DNA of 64,000 nucleotides from Erythrobacteraceae bacterium WH01K (GCA_027941995.1 CP115967.1:108503-172502); one strand, 5' to 3'; shown: positions 49,821 through 58,848, counted from the stretch's first letter. Translations and numbers: made by a program. Notes: generated by a model not told the origin, from the sequence alone.

Positions 49821-52372
49821 TCCGCCGCCTCCAGCATCTGATGAGTTTCGGGAAAGGCCACCGCCTCGATGGCATCGTGCATCGGGAAGCCCCGGTGGAC
49901 GTAGTCCTCAATGTCGGCGAAGACGTCCGGGCTCGAAGAGTAGAGGGTGGCCGAATACCGATCGAGGACGAGCCGCCCGATGCTTTCCGTGTCCGGCCCG
50001 CGGATGAAGACATCCGAATAGTCCACTCCGTTGCGCTTGAGCGATCGAAGGAGTGCCTCGGTCATGTTGTCCATCTCGAAGCGATCCGAATTGCGGAAGT
50101 CCGAGATCGTCTCGCCCTTCTGCTGGAGGATCAGGAACCAGTCCGAGTTTTCGAGCGCGGCGCGCGAACCTTCGGACTTGTAGTAGTCGTGGATGGATTG
50201 CGTGGCGGTGATGAGCGAGCCGCCATACTTGCGGCAGGTGCGCGAATAGGTCTCGACGAAGTCGGCCATCGCCCCGCCCTTCAGCATCTGCCAGGCTTCG
50301 TCGATGATGAGCGGCTTTGGGATCGCACGGTCCATTCGGCGCATCACCTGCGAAGCGATGAACATGACCGACGTCAGGACCACGCCGCGGAGCTCCTCGC
50401 GTGTCGCGAGATCGGAAAGCTCGAAGACCGTGAGATCGGCCGAAAGATCGAGATTGGCATCGCCGAGGAAGAATCGCCCGAAGGTGCCGGTCGATGCGAA
50501 CGGCAGGAGCGAGGTCGCCAGATCGTAGGCGAACGGATGTTCGGGCTGCTTGAGCGCCTCGATGATATGATCCACAGTTCCGTCGCGACCATGTGCCTCC
50601 CACACGGCATTCACCGCCTGGTCGATGAGGCCGCGCTCGGTATCGTTCAGCCGGGTCTCGTTGCGCGCCATCTGCGAGATGATCGACTTCAGCATCGCGA
50701 GGCAGTCGACCAGATAGTCGTCGTCGCCTTCGGCCAGCTCCTCGTCGATCATCCGGAACGGGTTGATCGAGATACCGGACGAAAGCTTGAACTCGGTGAA
50801 GGTGCCGCCAAGCGCCTTCGCCATGTGCTCGAAGCTGCGACCATCGTCGATGACGATCGTCTTGGCGCCGACGCCAGCGAAACTGGCGGTGAGGTCCTGC
50901 AAGAGCACCGACTTGCCCGACCCCGACTTGCCGGCGATCGCGACGTTGTGGTTGCCGGCGCCGTTCTGGAACGGCGACCAGAACTGCGGTTGCCCGCGCC
51001 GCCCGACGAACAGGAGGTGCGGGATGTTCCCGCCGACATATTCACCCTGAATGGGCGCGATCGCCGCGACATTCGCGGAGCGCATCGTGCGCAGACGCTT
51101 CATCCGCTTGTAATCGGAATCCAGGCCGTCGGCGAGCATCAGCGGGAAGTGCGCCATGAAAGCGGGCAGCTGGATGTGGGTCTCGTCGATCAGATCCCAT
51201 CCGCTCGCCTTGTAGAGCGCCTTGAGGGTCCGCTCGCACGGTTCTCCACGGCCCTTCGGGGCGAGGATCGAGACGGCATAATAGCAGGAGACCAGCTTCT
51301 CCCCCTGCTTCACACGGTCTTGGATGAACTGCCACTCGGCTGCCTCGGTACGAAGCTTCGGAACGAGCTTCACGCCCTTGCCTTCCGCAAGCGAGCTGGT
51401 GCGCGCGAACTTGTAGCCCGCCTTGCTTTCCGAGGACTCCTGGCCGGGGATGATCCCGCAGACCGTCTGGAGCACCGGGCATGGCAGGTTCAGCTTCGGA
51501 TTGAAGATGTCGCCGATGATCTTCTGAGTATCCCAGGGAGCCCAGCGGTCGGGGAAGTTGCGTACCGCCATCGTCCGGATATCGAAACGCTCCGGAACGA
51601 AGTCCTTCATCTCAGGCACGCCCTCGACGGAGGTGCCAGTCGGTCGCAGCGACTGCGCATGAAGGATAAGCCGATCCTTCTCGACGTGGGTGACGAGATC
51701 CCGACGCACACACTGCTCGTTGATCGGATCGAAGCGGTTGTAACCAGGCACTTCGTCGCCGGCACCGGTGGACGGCGCCAATATCTCGTCGAAGAAACGG
51801 ATCAGGTCGGTCGGCTCGAACTGCCTGATCGGCACGTCGATCGATTCCAGGGCGGAAATTATGCCGTCACGCATCGTCACCAGATCGTCGGTGGAGAGGC
51901 CGGAGCCTTGGCTGATGCCGACCGACATGACGACGCGGTAATTGCGGACGAAGAACGGACCGTCGCTCGCGAGGGTCGACCATGCGCCATTGCGCAGCTT
52001 GTCTAGACGGTGCTTGGCGAGCGTCTGGAAGACGCCCGAAGCTTTGAAGCGCGGCAGAGCCCAGTCCTGTAGCTTCTCTGCGACGCGCGGAGAGGAATAG
52101 TTCGTCACGCTGAACTTGGTTCCGGGCAGGAGAATGTCCGAGAACAGGGAGCTGATGATGTCGTTCACTCGGTCGTTTGCACCGACGAGGGGCGCGAGCT
52201 CGAGGATGAAGCCTTTCGACCGCACCTGATGAAAGATGCGCTTGCCTTCATCGTAGGAACGATAGCCAAGGTAATGCGCGAGCATGGGAACCTGCGGCGG
52301 CGCAGACTTGCGCTCAGGCTTGCGGCTGTCGCCGACTACCAGGTCCACGATGTTGCTGAATGCTTTCATCAT
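49817..52372 (-). CDS. traC: TraC, VirB4-type ATPase of the F-type secretion channel
   Basis: A protein of 851 residues (F TraC 875). Walker A AGKSGSGKS at about 480-488 and Walker B PLIIDEAWQML near 690, followed by SRTCRKYGGSLITATQSIHDYY, the RecA-like arginine and Q-loop region. The N-terminal half is the VirB4/TraC barrel domain. It supplies energy for pilus assembly and substrate transport at the inner-membrane face. Start ATG 52372 follows the traV stop by 6 bases; ATG 52369 is also possible. Confidence 0.93.
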   Translation of the reverse strand: MMKAFSNIVDLVVGDSRKPERKSAPPQVPMLAHYLGYRSYDEGKRIFHQVRSKGFILELAPLVGANDRVNDIISSLFSDILLPGTKFSVTNYSSPRVAEKLQDWALPRFKASGVFQTLAKHRLDKLRNGAWSTLASDGPFFVRNYRVVMSVGISQGSGLSTDDLVTMRDGIISALESIDVPIRQFEPTDLIRFFDEILAPSTGAGDEVPGYNRFDPINEQCVRRDLVTHVEKDRLILHAQSLRPTGTSVEGVPEMKDFVPERFDIRTMAVRNFPDRWAPWDTQKIIGDIFNPKLNLPCPVLQTVCGIIPGQESSESKAGYKFARTSSLAEGKGVKLVPKLRTEAAEWQFIQDRVKQGEKLVSCYYAVSILAPKGRGEPCERTLKALYKASGWDLIDETHIQLPAFMAHFPLMLADGLDSDYKRMKRLRTMRSANVAAIAPIQGEYVGGNIPHLLFVGRRGQPQFWSPFQNGAGNHNVAIAGKSGSGKSVLLQDLTASFAGVGAKTIVIDDGRSFEHMAKALGGTFTEFKLSSGISINPFRMIDEELAEGDDDYLVDCLAMLKSIISQMARNETRLNDTERGLIDQAVNAVWEAHGRDGTVDHIIEALKQPEHPFAYDLATSLLPFASTGTFGRFFLGDANLDLSADLTVFELSDLATREELRGVVLTSVMFIASQVMRRMDRAIPKPLIIDEAWQMLKGGAMADFVETYSRTCRKYGGSLITATQSIHDYYKSEGSRAALENSDWFLILQQKGETISDFRNSDRFEMDNMTEALLRSLKRNGVDYSDVFIRGPDTESIGRLVLDRYSATLYSSSPDVFADIEDYVHRGFPMHDAIEAVAFPETHQMLEAAE

Positions 52373-52378
52373 GGCGGC

Positions 52379-53032
52379 TCACTCCACCACGCCGGGGAAC
52401 GAAGCGGCCTGACGCCGCGGCTTCGTCTCACGCGCCGCCAGTCGTTCCGACACCTGTGCTTCGATCGCGGCGATGGGATCGGGTCCTGCCGCTACCGCGA
52501 CCTCCCTCGGCTGCGGGGCCTGACCCGGCGAAGCGCCGACAATGTCCGGCGCGATGGCGAGAAACGGAGGCGCGCTCTCCGCAGCCGCCAGGAGACCCTG
52601 ATTGCGGGTCGGATGGCGGCCGCGCATAGCCATCGCGTCCATCGCATCGCCGCGACCAGGCAGGACGGCTTCGGTGTGAACCGTGCGCCGCGCGTGGCTC
52701 ATGCCCGTGGCATCGGTGTAGCCCGGGAAGACGACCGCGAGCTCGTAGCTTGGAGCGCTCCTCGCCGTCATGGGTGCGGCTGCGAGGACGGTGTTGTGAA
52801 CCGGCGCGTCGATCCCGTCGTCCATCTGGTACGGACCGGCCGGATTGAGCAGGTCGGTGGAAGTCGTCTCCTCGATCCGGGATATCGCCCCATCATCAAT
52901 GACTGTCGAAGGGGCACATACTCCGTCAGGACCGTCGCAACTGAAGCTGCCGCTCACATTAGTGCCAAGGGTGGTGCAGCCGGAGACGAGGCCCCCGAAT
53001 GCGGCGACGGCGAGGATGGCTTTGCTGTTCAC
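52379..53032 (-). CDS. traV: TraV, outer-membrane core lipoprotein
   Basis: A protein of 217 residues (F TraV 171). Lipoprotein signal MNSKAILAVAAFGGLVSGC with lipobox LVSGC at 15-19, then SGSFSCDGPDGVCAPSTVI with the paired cysteines usual in TraV. With TraK and TraB it forms the outer-membrane core complex. The start overlaps the dsbC stop as ATGA. Confidence 0.87.
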   Translation of the reverse strand: MNSKAILAVAAFGGLVSGCTTLGTNVSGSFSCDGPDGVCAPSTVIDDGAISRIEETTSTDLLNPAGPYQMDDGIDAPVHNTVLAAAPMTARSAPSYELAVVFPGYTDATGMSHARRTVHTEAVLPGRGDAMDAMAMRGRHPTRNQGLLAAAESAPPFLAIAPDIVGASPGQAPQPREVAVAAGPDPIAAIEAQVSERLAARETKPRRQAASFPGVVE

Positions 53033-53898
53033 GATGCACTCCCTTGGATCCAGCTTTCGAGGAATTCGCGCGGACGGAAGCCGTGGACGACGGCGCCATC
53101 CTCGCGGACGATTACGGGGGTCCCGTTGAAGCCGTGCTTGCGAGCGAAGGCTTCATTCGCGTCGAGACCGGAGGTGTCGCAATCCGATCCGGTCGTGATC
53201 GACCCGCCGTCATACGCCTGGTTGACGGCCTGGCGTTTGTCCGGCGAACAGATGACCGCTTCGGAGATCGGGCGGGTGCCGAGCACCGAAATCGGCCGCT
53301 CAACGACCTTCACGTTCAAAGTCTCGAGGGTCTCGTGGAGACGCTTGCAGTAGCCGCAGCGGAAATCGCTGAAGACGGTGATGGTCCTCGCGCCGCGGCC
53401 CATGACGACCGCGCCGTTTTGCGGCAGTGCCGCAAGTGCTAGTGGATCGACCTGATCGTCGACCGACGCGGTGTCTGCACCTTGCTGCCCGGGCGCTTGG
53501 GCGGGATCGGCCGATGACGTGTCCCCCCCTCCCCCGATGAGCATATCGGGGTTCATCTCCAGGAGCCGCGCCGCTGTCAGATCCTGCTTCGTCTCCATGT
53601 CGTACACGCGGCCGATGATGAGGTAGCGGGCGCCGTGATCGATGTAGAACAGGTTCTGGCGGGCCTGGACCTCGCAGACCCCTTCGATCTTCTCGCAGTC
53701 GATGGCCGTGATCTCGGTCTTCGGAAGGCGTTCTGCGAGGGCCTTCTCGACCGAAGGGCCCGAACTCTGGGCGAGCGCGGAAGCACCCATTGCGATCCCG
53801 CCGCCAGTGGCCAGGATGAGCAGTCCCTGAAGGACTCGCTTGGCACCGCCTCTGTAGCTGTCGCCATCGGAGGCCGGAAGAATACGTTGGTTGTTCAT
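53029..53898 (-). CDS. dsbC: DsbC-type thiol-disulfide isomerase of the tra operon
   Basis: A protein of 289 residues. A membrane/signal segment (VLQGLLILATGGGIAMGASALAQ at 22-44), a small N-terminal dimerisation domain (ITAIDCEKIEGVCEVQARQNLFYID), a Gly/Ala/Gln-rich linker (about 122-150) and a thioredoxin domain with FSDFRCGYCKRLH (Cys181-Gly-Tyr-Cys184) and GFNGTPVIV with the cis-proline. It would reshuffle disulfides in TraN, TraU and TraH in the periplasm. The long linker is unlike E. coli DsbC. Confidence 0.88.
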   Translation of the reverse strand: MNNQRILPASDGDSYRGGAKRVLQGLLILATGGGIAMGASALAQSSGPSVEKALAERLPKTEITAIDCEKIEGVCEVQARQNLFYIDHGARYLIIGRVYDMETKQDLTAARLLEMNPDMLIGGGGDTSSADPAQAPGQQGADTASVDDQVDPLALAALPQNGAVVMGRGARTITVFSDFRCGYCKRLHETLETLNVKVVERPISVLGTRPISEAVICSPDKRQAVNQAYDGGSITTGSDCDTSGLDANEAFARKHGFNGTPVIVREDGAVVHGFRPREFLESWIQGSAS

Positions 53899-53903
53899 GA
53901 GGC

Positions 53904-55211
53904 TTAGTTCCTGATGAAGGTGCCGTCGAGGAACACGACCTCGACGCTGGCGCCGGTGGGCATCTCGACGACCGGCTGATATTGCTCGGCACGCTCGATG
54001 AGATATTCGGAGAGCATCTTTCCGGAGTTTTCAGCGCCAGCGCCTAAGCCTCTAAGGCCAATGTCGCCGGCCGAAGGGCTCGGAAGGTTCGCTCGACTAT
54101 CTTGGCCGACCGGAACAATTGGGACAGAAAATGCGGAATCGACGGCCTTGCCCGCACCACTGACCAAACCGGCAAGGAACGCCTGCGTCGTGAGTGAACC
54201 TTCGCGGCTGATCACGCGGCCGCGAATGCCAACCTTGCCGCCGAACGCGATGAAGCCCTGAACCTCCGACACCGCAAAGCGGCCGCCGGGCTGCGCGCAC
54301 GTCATGCGCTGGAGCTTTACGTAGACCTTCTCGGACGAGAGATCGCCATACGCCGCGCCGTTCACCATGCACCCTTGCACCCGAGTGGCGAGAAGCCGCC
54401 CCTCGCTGTAGACCGAGCGGGCGGGGCCGGTGATGCGCAGAAGCACGGGCAGCGGATCGCTCTGGCTGCGCGTGTTCGTGGTCGCATCGACCCCCACCAC
54501 CACGGTCGCTTTCGCGATCGAGTTGGGCGGGAGATAGTTCGGCGAATCCGTGTAGACCGCGGGCGACTTGGAAGCGTCGATGCGCGACCCGGTCCCGCCA
54601 TTCCCGCTGAACGACACCATCTGCACGTCGTTGCTACGACGAGGAGGCTGCGGTGCCGCCGCGGCAGGCGATGAGGAGGGGGCAACCCCCAGCGCCTGTG
54701 CGGCGGCAACCGGCCCGGGAGCAGTCGGGCGTGCATTGCCACGGCTCGCCTGCTGACGGAGCTGCTCGTTCTCGCGCTCGTATGCTTCAAGAACCCGCTG
54801 GCCATCGCGGGCCATTGCGGCGTTCTCGTTGCGCAGGCTGTCGACCTGCGACTGGAGCTCCATCATCTGCCCGGCTTGCGCCTCGACGCCCTTCAGACGC
54901 TGGCCCTGGGAATTGATCTCGCCCTCGTACATGGCGACCCATTCCTGGTCGACGCGCTGCCGGTTCATGAGGGCGTCGGTCGAGACCGTGGTCTCGGTTC
55001 CGTTTTCCATCGCCTGCTCGATCGTGTCGTCCGTATCGAGGACATACATCGACCCGGCGATCGCGATTACGCCGACCAGCCCATACATGAGCATCTTCTG
55101 GCGCTTTTGCGTCTGATCGTTCTCAGCGATCGAGCCGCTCTCGTCGAGCTCGTCGTGCTCGTCCTGCTCCGCGGCGTCGAGATCCTTGGGTTTGCGCTTC
55201 AGGAAATCCAT
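53904..55211 (-). CDS. traB: TraB, VirB10-like channel scaffold
   Basis: A protein of 435 residues (F TraB 475). Cytoplasmic acidic N-terminus, a membrane helix at 39-58 (MLMYGLVGVIAIAGSMYVL), a coiled coil (about 95-160, LQSQVDSLRNENAAMARDGQRVLEAYERENEQLRQQ), a Pro/Ala-rich linker and the VirB10-type beta-barrel part (YLPPNSIAKATVVVGVDATTNTRSQSDPLPVLLRITGPARSV...GCMVNGAAYGDLSSEKVYVKLQRMTC). It spans the envelope, joining the inner-membrane complex to TraK/TraV. Confidence 0.92.
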   Translation of the reverse strand: MDFLKRKPKDLDAAEQDEHDELDESGSIAENDQTQKRQKMLMYGLVGVIAIAGSMYVLDTDDTIEQAMENGTETTVSTDALMNRQRVDQEWVAMYEGEINSQGQRLKGVEAQAGQMMELQSQVDSLRNENAAMARDGQRVLEAYERENEQLRQQASRGNARPTAPGPVAAAQALGVAPSSSPAAAAPQPPRRSNDVQMVSFSGNGGTGSRIDASKSPAVYTDSPNYLPPNSIAKATVVVGVDATTNTRSQSDPLPVLLRITGPARSVYSEGRLLATRVQGCMVNGAAYGDLSSEKVYVKLQRMTCAQPGGRFAVSEVQGFIAFGGKVGIRGRVISREGSLTTQAFLAGLVSGAGKAVDSAFSVPIVPVGQDSRANLPSPSAGDIGLRGLGAGAENSGKMLSEYLIERAEQYQPVVEMPTGASVEVVFLDGTFIRN

Positions 55212-55216
55212 CTCAG

Positions 55217-56014
55217 TTACCTTCCTGTGGGGACGACGACATAGGCGGCAGTCGCCTGCCCGCTCGCGAGGTCGCGGTTTGAAATGCTGACGGCGATCGC
55301 ACCGTCGCCGGCGATGAGTTCTTCCTGCAGCGTCATGGGCGCCGCGCCGGTGTTCTCGATCCGGAGGACCTTGCCGGTCATGGTGGGGCTGCGATATTCG
55401 CTGACCAGCTGCACCTTGATGTCGCCGACATTGACCGGCGCACGAGCTGCGTCGCTGATCTCGAACCCGGTAACGGGACGCTGTTCGAACATCGCTCGGA
55501 CGAGGCCCACCGCGCGATCGTCAAGCGACGCGGCCTGCAGGGTCTCTGCCTGCGGCTGCGGATTCTCGATATCCGCATTGGCCACGAAAACCTGCAGCGC
55601 ACCGTCACCGGACACCTGGCAGTCGAACTTGTAGACGTAGCCCTTCTGCGTCGTGCCGAAGAACGAGATGTTCGGCTTCGTGTACCCTTCGGGAACCGAG
55701 AGATAGATGTCGCCGCGGGTCGGCTCGTGAACGATCGCGAAGTCTTCCGCCTCAATCCCGGTTTGCACACGGGATACGGCGACGAACTGGTCTTCCTTGA
55801 GCGCGATCCGGGTGAGGTCGGACTTCGAGGCTTGGCAGCGCACCTCTCCGTTATCGACGGCGAGGATGTGTTCCTGCGCGAGTGCGGGGACGGCAGACAT
55901 CACGAATGCGCCGGCAATGAGAGCGGCCCCGCCCAGGCGCGTCAGGTAGCAATCGAGACGCGAGGCGAGAAGGCCGCCCGACACGATCATGAGCGAGGAA
56001 ATGGCCGGGTTCAT
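55217..56014 (-). CDS. traK: TraK, VirB9-like secretin-type core protein
   Basis: A protein of 265 residues (F TraK 242). Signal region ending AVPALAQ (about residue 47), preceded by a basic longer n-region. Conserved TraK block: EVRCQASKSDLTRIALKEDQFVAVSRV, RGDIYLSVPEGYTKPNISFFGTTQKGYVYKF and QLVSEYRSPTMTGKVLRIENTGAAPMTLQEE. AGGAGAGGA precedes ATG 56014, which overlaps the traE stop as ATGA. Confidence 0.9.
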   Translation of the reverse strand: MNPAISSLMIVSGGLLASRLDCYLTRLGGAALIAGAFVMSAVPALAQEHILAVDNGEVRCQASKSDLTRIALKEDQFVAVSRVQTGIEAEDFAIVHEPTRGDIYLSVPEGYTKPNISFFGTTQKGYVYKFDCQVSGDGALQVFVANADIENPQPQAETLQAASLDDRAVGLVRAMFEQRPVTGFEISDAARAPVNVGDIKVQLVSEYRSPTMTGKVLRIENTGAAPMTLQEELIAGDGAIAVSISNRDLASGQATAAYVVVPTGR

Positions 56015-56574
56015 TCTTCCTCTCCTTCTTTCACGACGACGCCGAAACCCTTCAGGCGAAGCGAGACGCCGGTATATTTCCAATGGAACTCGAAGACCTT
56101 GTGTTCGCGCCGCACATCGCGCGAACCGACGATCGTGTGGAGGACGCCCCCGACCTGGCTGGTCAGCTCGTCGGGGTTCGTCCTGATCCAGTCGATGGTG
56201 ACGAACTGGGTGACCTGAGAGCCTTCCTGCTCCGCCATGATCTCCATCAGCTTCGCCTTGAGCGCACCGCGCGATTCCGGCGCGGCAATGGCGACGATCC
56301 CATCGAGCCAGTACTGGAGCGTTTCGGGCGAGCGATTGAGCGCGAGCTGCGCGGTGTCACGGGTCACCGCCTCGAGATATTCCGGCGTGACCGATGAGGA
56401 GCTCAGCGTCATTTCGTTAGGAAGGATCGGCTGAAGCACCACTTCGCGATCGCGGGTCGATGCAGCCGTGAACATCACCACGACGAGGATGCCGAGAACG
56501 ATGCAGATGAGCGCAAGGAGGTTGCGCTGTTTCAGCGTCCGTTGTGACGCCTCGTGAGCAAGAGATAGTTCCAT
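56011..56574 (-). CDS. traE: TraE, VirB8-like inner-membrane protein of the F type
   Basis: A protein of 187 residues (F TraE 188). A membrane helix at about 18-38 (NLLALICIVLGILVVVMFTAA) and the family pattern LQPILPNEMTLSSSSVTPEYLEAVTRDTAQLALNRSPETLQYWLDGIVAIAAPESRGALKAKL. It is part of the inner-membrane assembly for pilus growth. Confidence 0.92.
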   Translation of the reverse strand: MELSLAHEASQRTLKQRNLLALICIVLGILVVVMFTAASTRDREVVLQPILPNEMTLSSSSVTPEYLEAVTRDTAQLALNRSPETLQYWLDGIVAIAAPESRGALKAKLMEIMAEQEGSQVTQFVTIDWIRTNPDELTSQVGGVLHTIVGSRDVRREHKVFEFHWKYTGVSLRLKGFGVVVKEGEEE

Positions 56575-56575
56575 G

Positions 56576-56860
56576 TCAGCCCGCCATCACACGAAGATGA
56601 GAAGGCGGAGCGACCTTCAGACCAAAGAAACCGCCCGGCAGATTCCAATAGGCAAAGTGCAGGACCCAATACATCGAACGCCCGGCTTTAAGTTTGCGAT
56701 AGAAAAACCATGCAGCGACACTGAGGAGAAGTCCGATAACGATGTGCTGCGCGAGAATTCCCCAACCGAACGGAATCAGCATTATGAGGAATTCATCCAG
56801 CGTCCAGAACCCGATGAGCTCGGGGTCGTCGAGATGTCTTGGGATGGAATATTGGTCCAA
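56576..56860 (-). CDS. traL: TraL, VirB3-like membrane protein
   Basis: A protein of 94 residues (F TraL 91). It starts with YSIPRHLDDPELIGFWTLDEFL, the conserved TraL/VirB3-type opening, then two hydrophobic segments (FLIMLIPFGWGILAQHIVIGLLLSVAAWFFY) and RSMYWVLHFAYWNLPG. The best start is TTG 56860 with GCGGAG upstream; the frame continues upstream without plausible protein. Confidence 0.87.
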   Translation of the reverse strand: MDQYSIPRHLDDPELIGFWTLDEFLIMLIPFGWGILAQHIVIGLLLSVAAWFFYRKLKAGRSMYWVLHFAYWNLPGGFFGLKVAPPSHLRVMAG

Positions 56861-56945
56861 AGGTCGTCTCCGCCAGTCAGGGGGCGGCTGCGTCTCGCTG
56901 GCGATCAGCAGCCCGCGCCCCCGTGGAGAGGGTCCGATCGAGCGA

Positions 56946-57263
56946 TCAGACCGTGCCGGTGATCGTTGAGGTGACGATCGGCACGCCGGTGCCGGCACCG
57001 ACGCCCACCCCGACCGGGATTGCCACTTGGCCGAGCGAGAAGCGTCCGGAGGCAAGCGCCACGATGCCGCCGGCGAGCGACAGCACGGTGATGATCTTAC
57101 CGCCTGAGCCTTCGAGGAAGTCGGTGAACTGCGTTAGCGCGGTGTCGAACGTGGTGTCGGTACCGGCCATCGCGGCGTCGATCCCGAACACGCTCATCCC
57201 GGCCACTGCAGCCAGGGCGACGGCGAGGTTCGCGCCACCCTTTTTGAGATCGAGTGCTTTCAT
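56946..57263 (-). CDS. traA: TraA, conjugative pilin precursor
   Basis: A protein of 105 residues. A signal/leader MKALDLKKGGANLAVALAAVAGMSVFGIDAAMA ends in AMA for cleavage before GTDTTF. The mature part of about 71 residues has two hydrophobic segments (IITVLSLAGGIVALASG and VAIPVGVGVGAGTGVPIV) as in F pilin. AAGGGAAAG precedes ATG 57263. First gene of the tra operon; probably processed by the S26 peptidase encoded within the operon. Confidence 0.85.
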   Translation of the reverse strand: MKALDLKKGGANLAVALAAVAGMSVFGIDAAMAGTDTTFDTALTQFTDFLEGSGGKIITVLSLAGGIVALASGRFSLGQVAIPVGVGVGAGTGVPIVTSTITGTV

Positions 57264-57614
57264 TGTCTTTCCCTTCTGGTTTGACGAACAGCGCGATGCG
57301 CCAAGACCAGAAGGGAAGAACGGGAACCTTTTCTCAACCAATTCGTCGCAAGGACTGACCTTTCAAGGTGCGAATCGCGCTTTGTCGATCCGACTGGTCA
57401 AAAAGACTGCACCACTAGGGATTAAATAATAAACCGGGTGGCATTCCGTTTGGGATCTATTGGCACGGAATCAGGACCACCCCGGAATGAACGCGGGTAT
57501 GGCTGGCCTGTATGCAGCGCCGACTCTCAAGGCTAGACACAAAGCTGATTCAACGACGGTTCGACTCGCAGACTGATCGCACCCGAAAGAGAATCCAGGG
57601 GGCGAGTAAGCGTC
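57264..57614. promoter_or_regulatory. Spacer between divergent traA and small + strand genes
   Basis: This 351-base spacer must carry the main tra promoter on the minus strand and a promoter for the genes at 57615 onward. It contains an AT-rich run (TTAAATAATAAA, about 57422-57433) next to the large inverted repeat at 57434-57485. No gene is seen. A clear -35/-10 pair could not be assigned. Confidence 0.4.
57434..57485. repeat. Large imperfect inverted repeat upstream of traA
   Basis: CCGGGTGG-C-ATTCCGT (57434-57449) faces ACGGAAT-CAGGA-CCACCCCGG (57465-57485), with a 15-base centre. The inner arms of 7 bases match perfectly and the outer 8 are matched with one bulged C. Such a cruciform could be an operator, a plasmid site for transfer or partition, or a terminator without T tract. 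Confidence 0.6.
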
Positions 57615-57983
57615 ATGTCGAGCGACAGCGAGGTTGTGCACGAGTTGCTGCTGGGCGAGCAGCCATTTGCAATTATTGCGGAAGCGATCCGCGTGCTAAC
57701 CGTCGAACGGTTGAAATTTCAGCGGCTTAGAGACGTGATTCTTGAGGCGATCAAAGATCCCCCGAAGCCAACGGATGAACAGGTTGCGTTGTTCAAGAAC
57801 CAGTTCCCACTCGATGGCCACGTAAGAATTTATCTTCGCTTGTCCCGATCGCTCAATTCCGAACTGGAAGCGCTCAAAATGGACCTATGCCAAAAACTGG
57901 ATGAGAACTGCGGTGTACGTGAGACGGTTATCTTCTGTGCATTGTCGATCGCCCAGAGGAAAGATTCCACTTGCCACGGTTAA
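57615..57983 (+). CDS. Unknown small protein divergent from the tra operon
   Basis: A protein of 122 residues, not recognised. Mostly helical: VVHELLLGEQPFAIIAEAIRVLTVERLKFQRLRDVILEAIKDPPKP, then LDGHVRIYLRLSRSLNSELEALKMDLCQKLDENCGVRETV. It could be a DNA-binding ribbon or helical regulator. It is followed by the HTH regulator gene after 49 bases. Confidence 0.5.
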   Translation: MSSDSEVVHELLLGEQPFAIIAEAIRVLTVERLKFQRLRDVILEAIKDPPKPTDEQVALFKNQFPLDGHVRIYLRLSRSLNSELEALKMDLCQKLDENCGVRETVIFCALSIAQRKDSTCHG

Positions 57984-58032
57984 GGGCTTTTGCGCAGTAT
58001 GCATTTGCATAGGTCGCGTTTAGGGAGGGATC

Positions 58033-58524
58033 ATGCGCGAGGGATCGAACACCGTGGTTGTCGGACGCTGTGATCAGCTCCAGCGGGAATACGCTGTTCT
58101 CATCCGACGACAAATGGAGAAGCGCGGATTGAGCGTGCGGAAACTCGCAGAACGAGGTGTCATTCGTCAAAGCCATCGCAATCGCTTTTTTGACCGCATT
58201 GCCCAGGGCACATTGCCGCTTGCGGAATTCCATGCGGTGACCTCGCATTTGGAGATCGATCCTATCCGTGCGGCAATCACCGTACAGTGTTTTACCGATG
58301 CAACATCCTACGAGGACCCATGCTGCGAAACCTCAGCCATGGTGGCAGTTGCCATGGCGACGCACCTTCCTGAGGAACTGGCTGCCTGCGAAGGTAATTT
58401 CGAAACCATCCGGAGCGAACTTTGCGACGGTATAGCGAAGAACACTTCCTCGGCCATTGCCAAGTATCATCGCAAGCTGGAGGAAAGGCGCAATGGCGCC
58501 GACTTCGATTTCGCCTACGGCTGA
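58033..58524 (+). CDS. Putative HTH (Xre-like) regulator near the tra promoter
   Basis: A protein of 163 residues. LIRRQMEKRGLSVRKLAERGVIRQSHRNRFFDRIAQGTLPLAEFHAVTSHLEID at about 25-78 fits an Xre-like helix-turn-helix followed by a helical remainder. The start at ATG 58033 has AGGGAGGG just upstream. Its place, divergent from traA, suggests regulation of transfer or of its own operon. Confidence 0.6.
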   Translation: MREGSNTVVVGRCDQLQREYAVLIRRQMEKRGLSVRKLAERGVIRQSHRNRFFDRIAQGTLPLAEFHAVTSHLEIDPIRAAITVQCFTDATSYEDPCCETSAMVAVAMATHLPEELAACEGNFETIRSELCDGIAKNTSSAIAKYHRKLEERRNGADFDFAYG

Positions 58525-58572
58525 GCATTTCGACCAGCGAAATCAGAGATCAGTTGCGGGAGGGGTTCTTCG

Positions 58573-58848
58573 GTGAACGAGTCTGCCCTGATAGCTTGGA
58601 CATCGCTCTACATCGCGGTCGGCATAATGGCCATCCTCTGCGCACTACTAGCTTCAATCGTCACCGCTTGCGACTGGCGTAGCGGTAACTGGAAGCCGTC
58701 CATCACCACCAAGTTCGACAAGCTCTTGCTGTTGCCGAAAATCTGGTTCCGCTGGCAGCTCAATTATCTCAAAGGCGCACCGGCGATTCTGCTCATTGCG
58801 CTCTACTACGCTTGGTCGATCGGATTTTCAGTCTTCTGGGATTTCTGA
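58573..58848 (+). CDS. Small two-helix membrane protein
   Basis: GTG 58573 starts 91 residues with two membrane segments (LIAWTSLYIAVGIMAILCALLASIVTA and GAPAILLIALYYAWSIGFSVFW) and a central basic loop. Not recognised. Its 3' end overlaps the 3' end of the convergent transglycosylase gene by 21 bases. Confidence 0.5.
   Translation: MNESALIAWTSLYIAVGIMAILCALLASIVTACDWRSGNWKPSITTKFDKLLLLPKIWFRWQLNYLKGAPAILLIALYYAWSIGFSVFWDF

Noticed and set aside
49799..52006. 735-codon open frame on the + strand opposite traC
   Set aside because: It is the antisense shadow of traC; its composition (rich in Arg, Asp, His, Leu without domain motifs) follows from high-GC codon bias, while traC has full VirB4 motifs.
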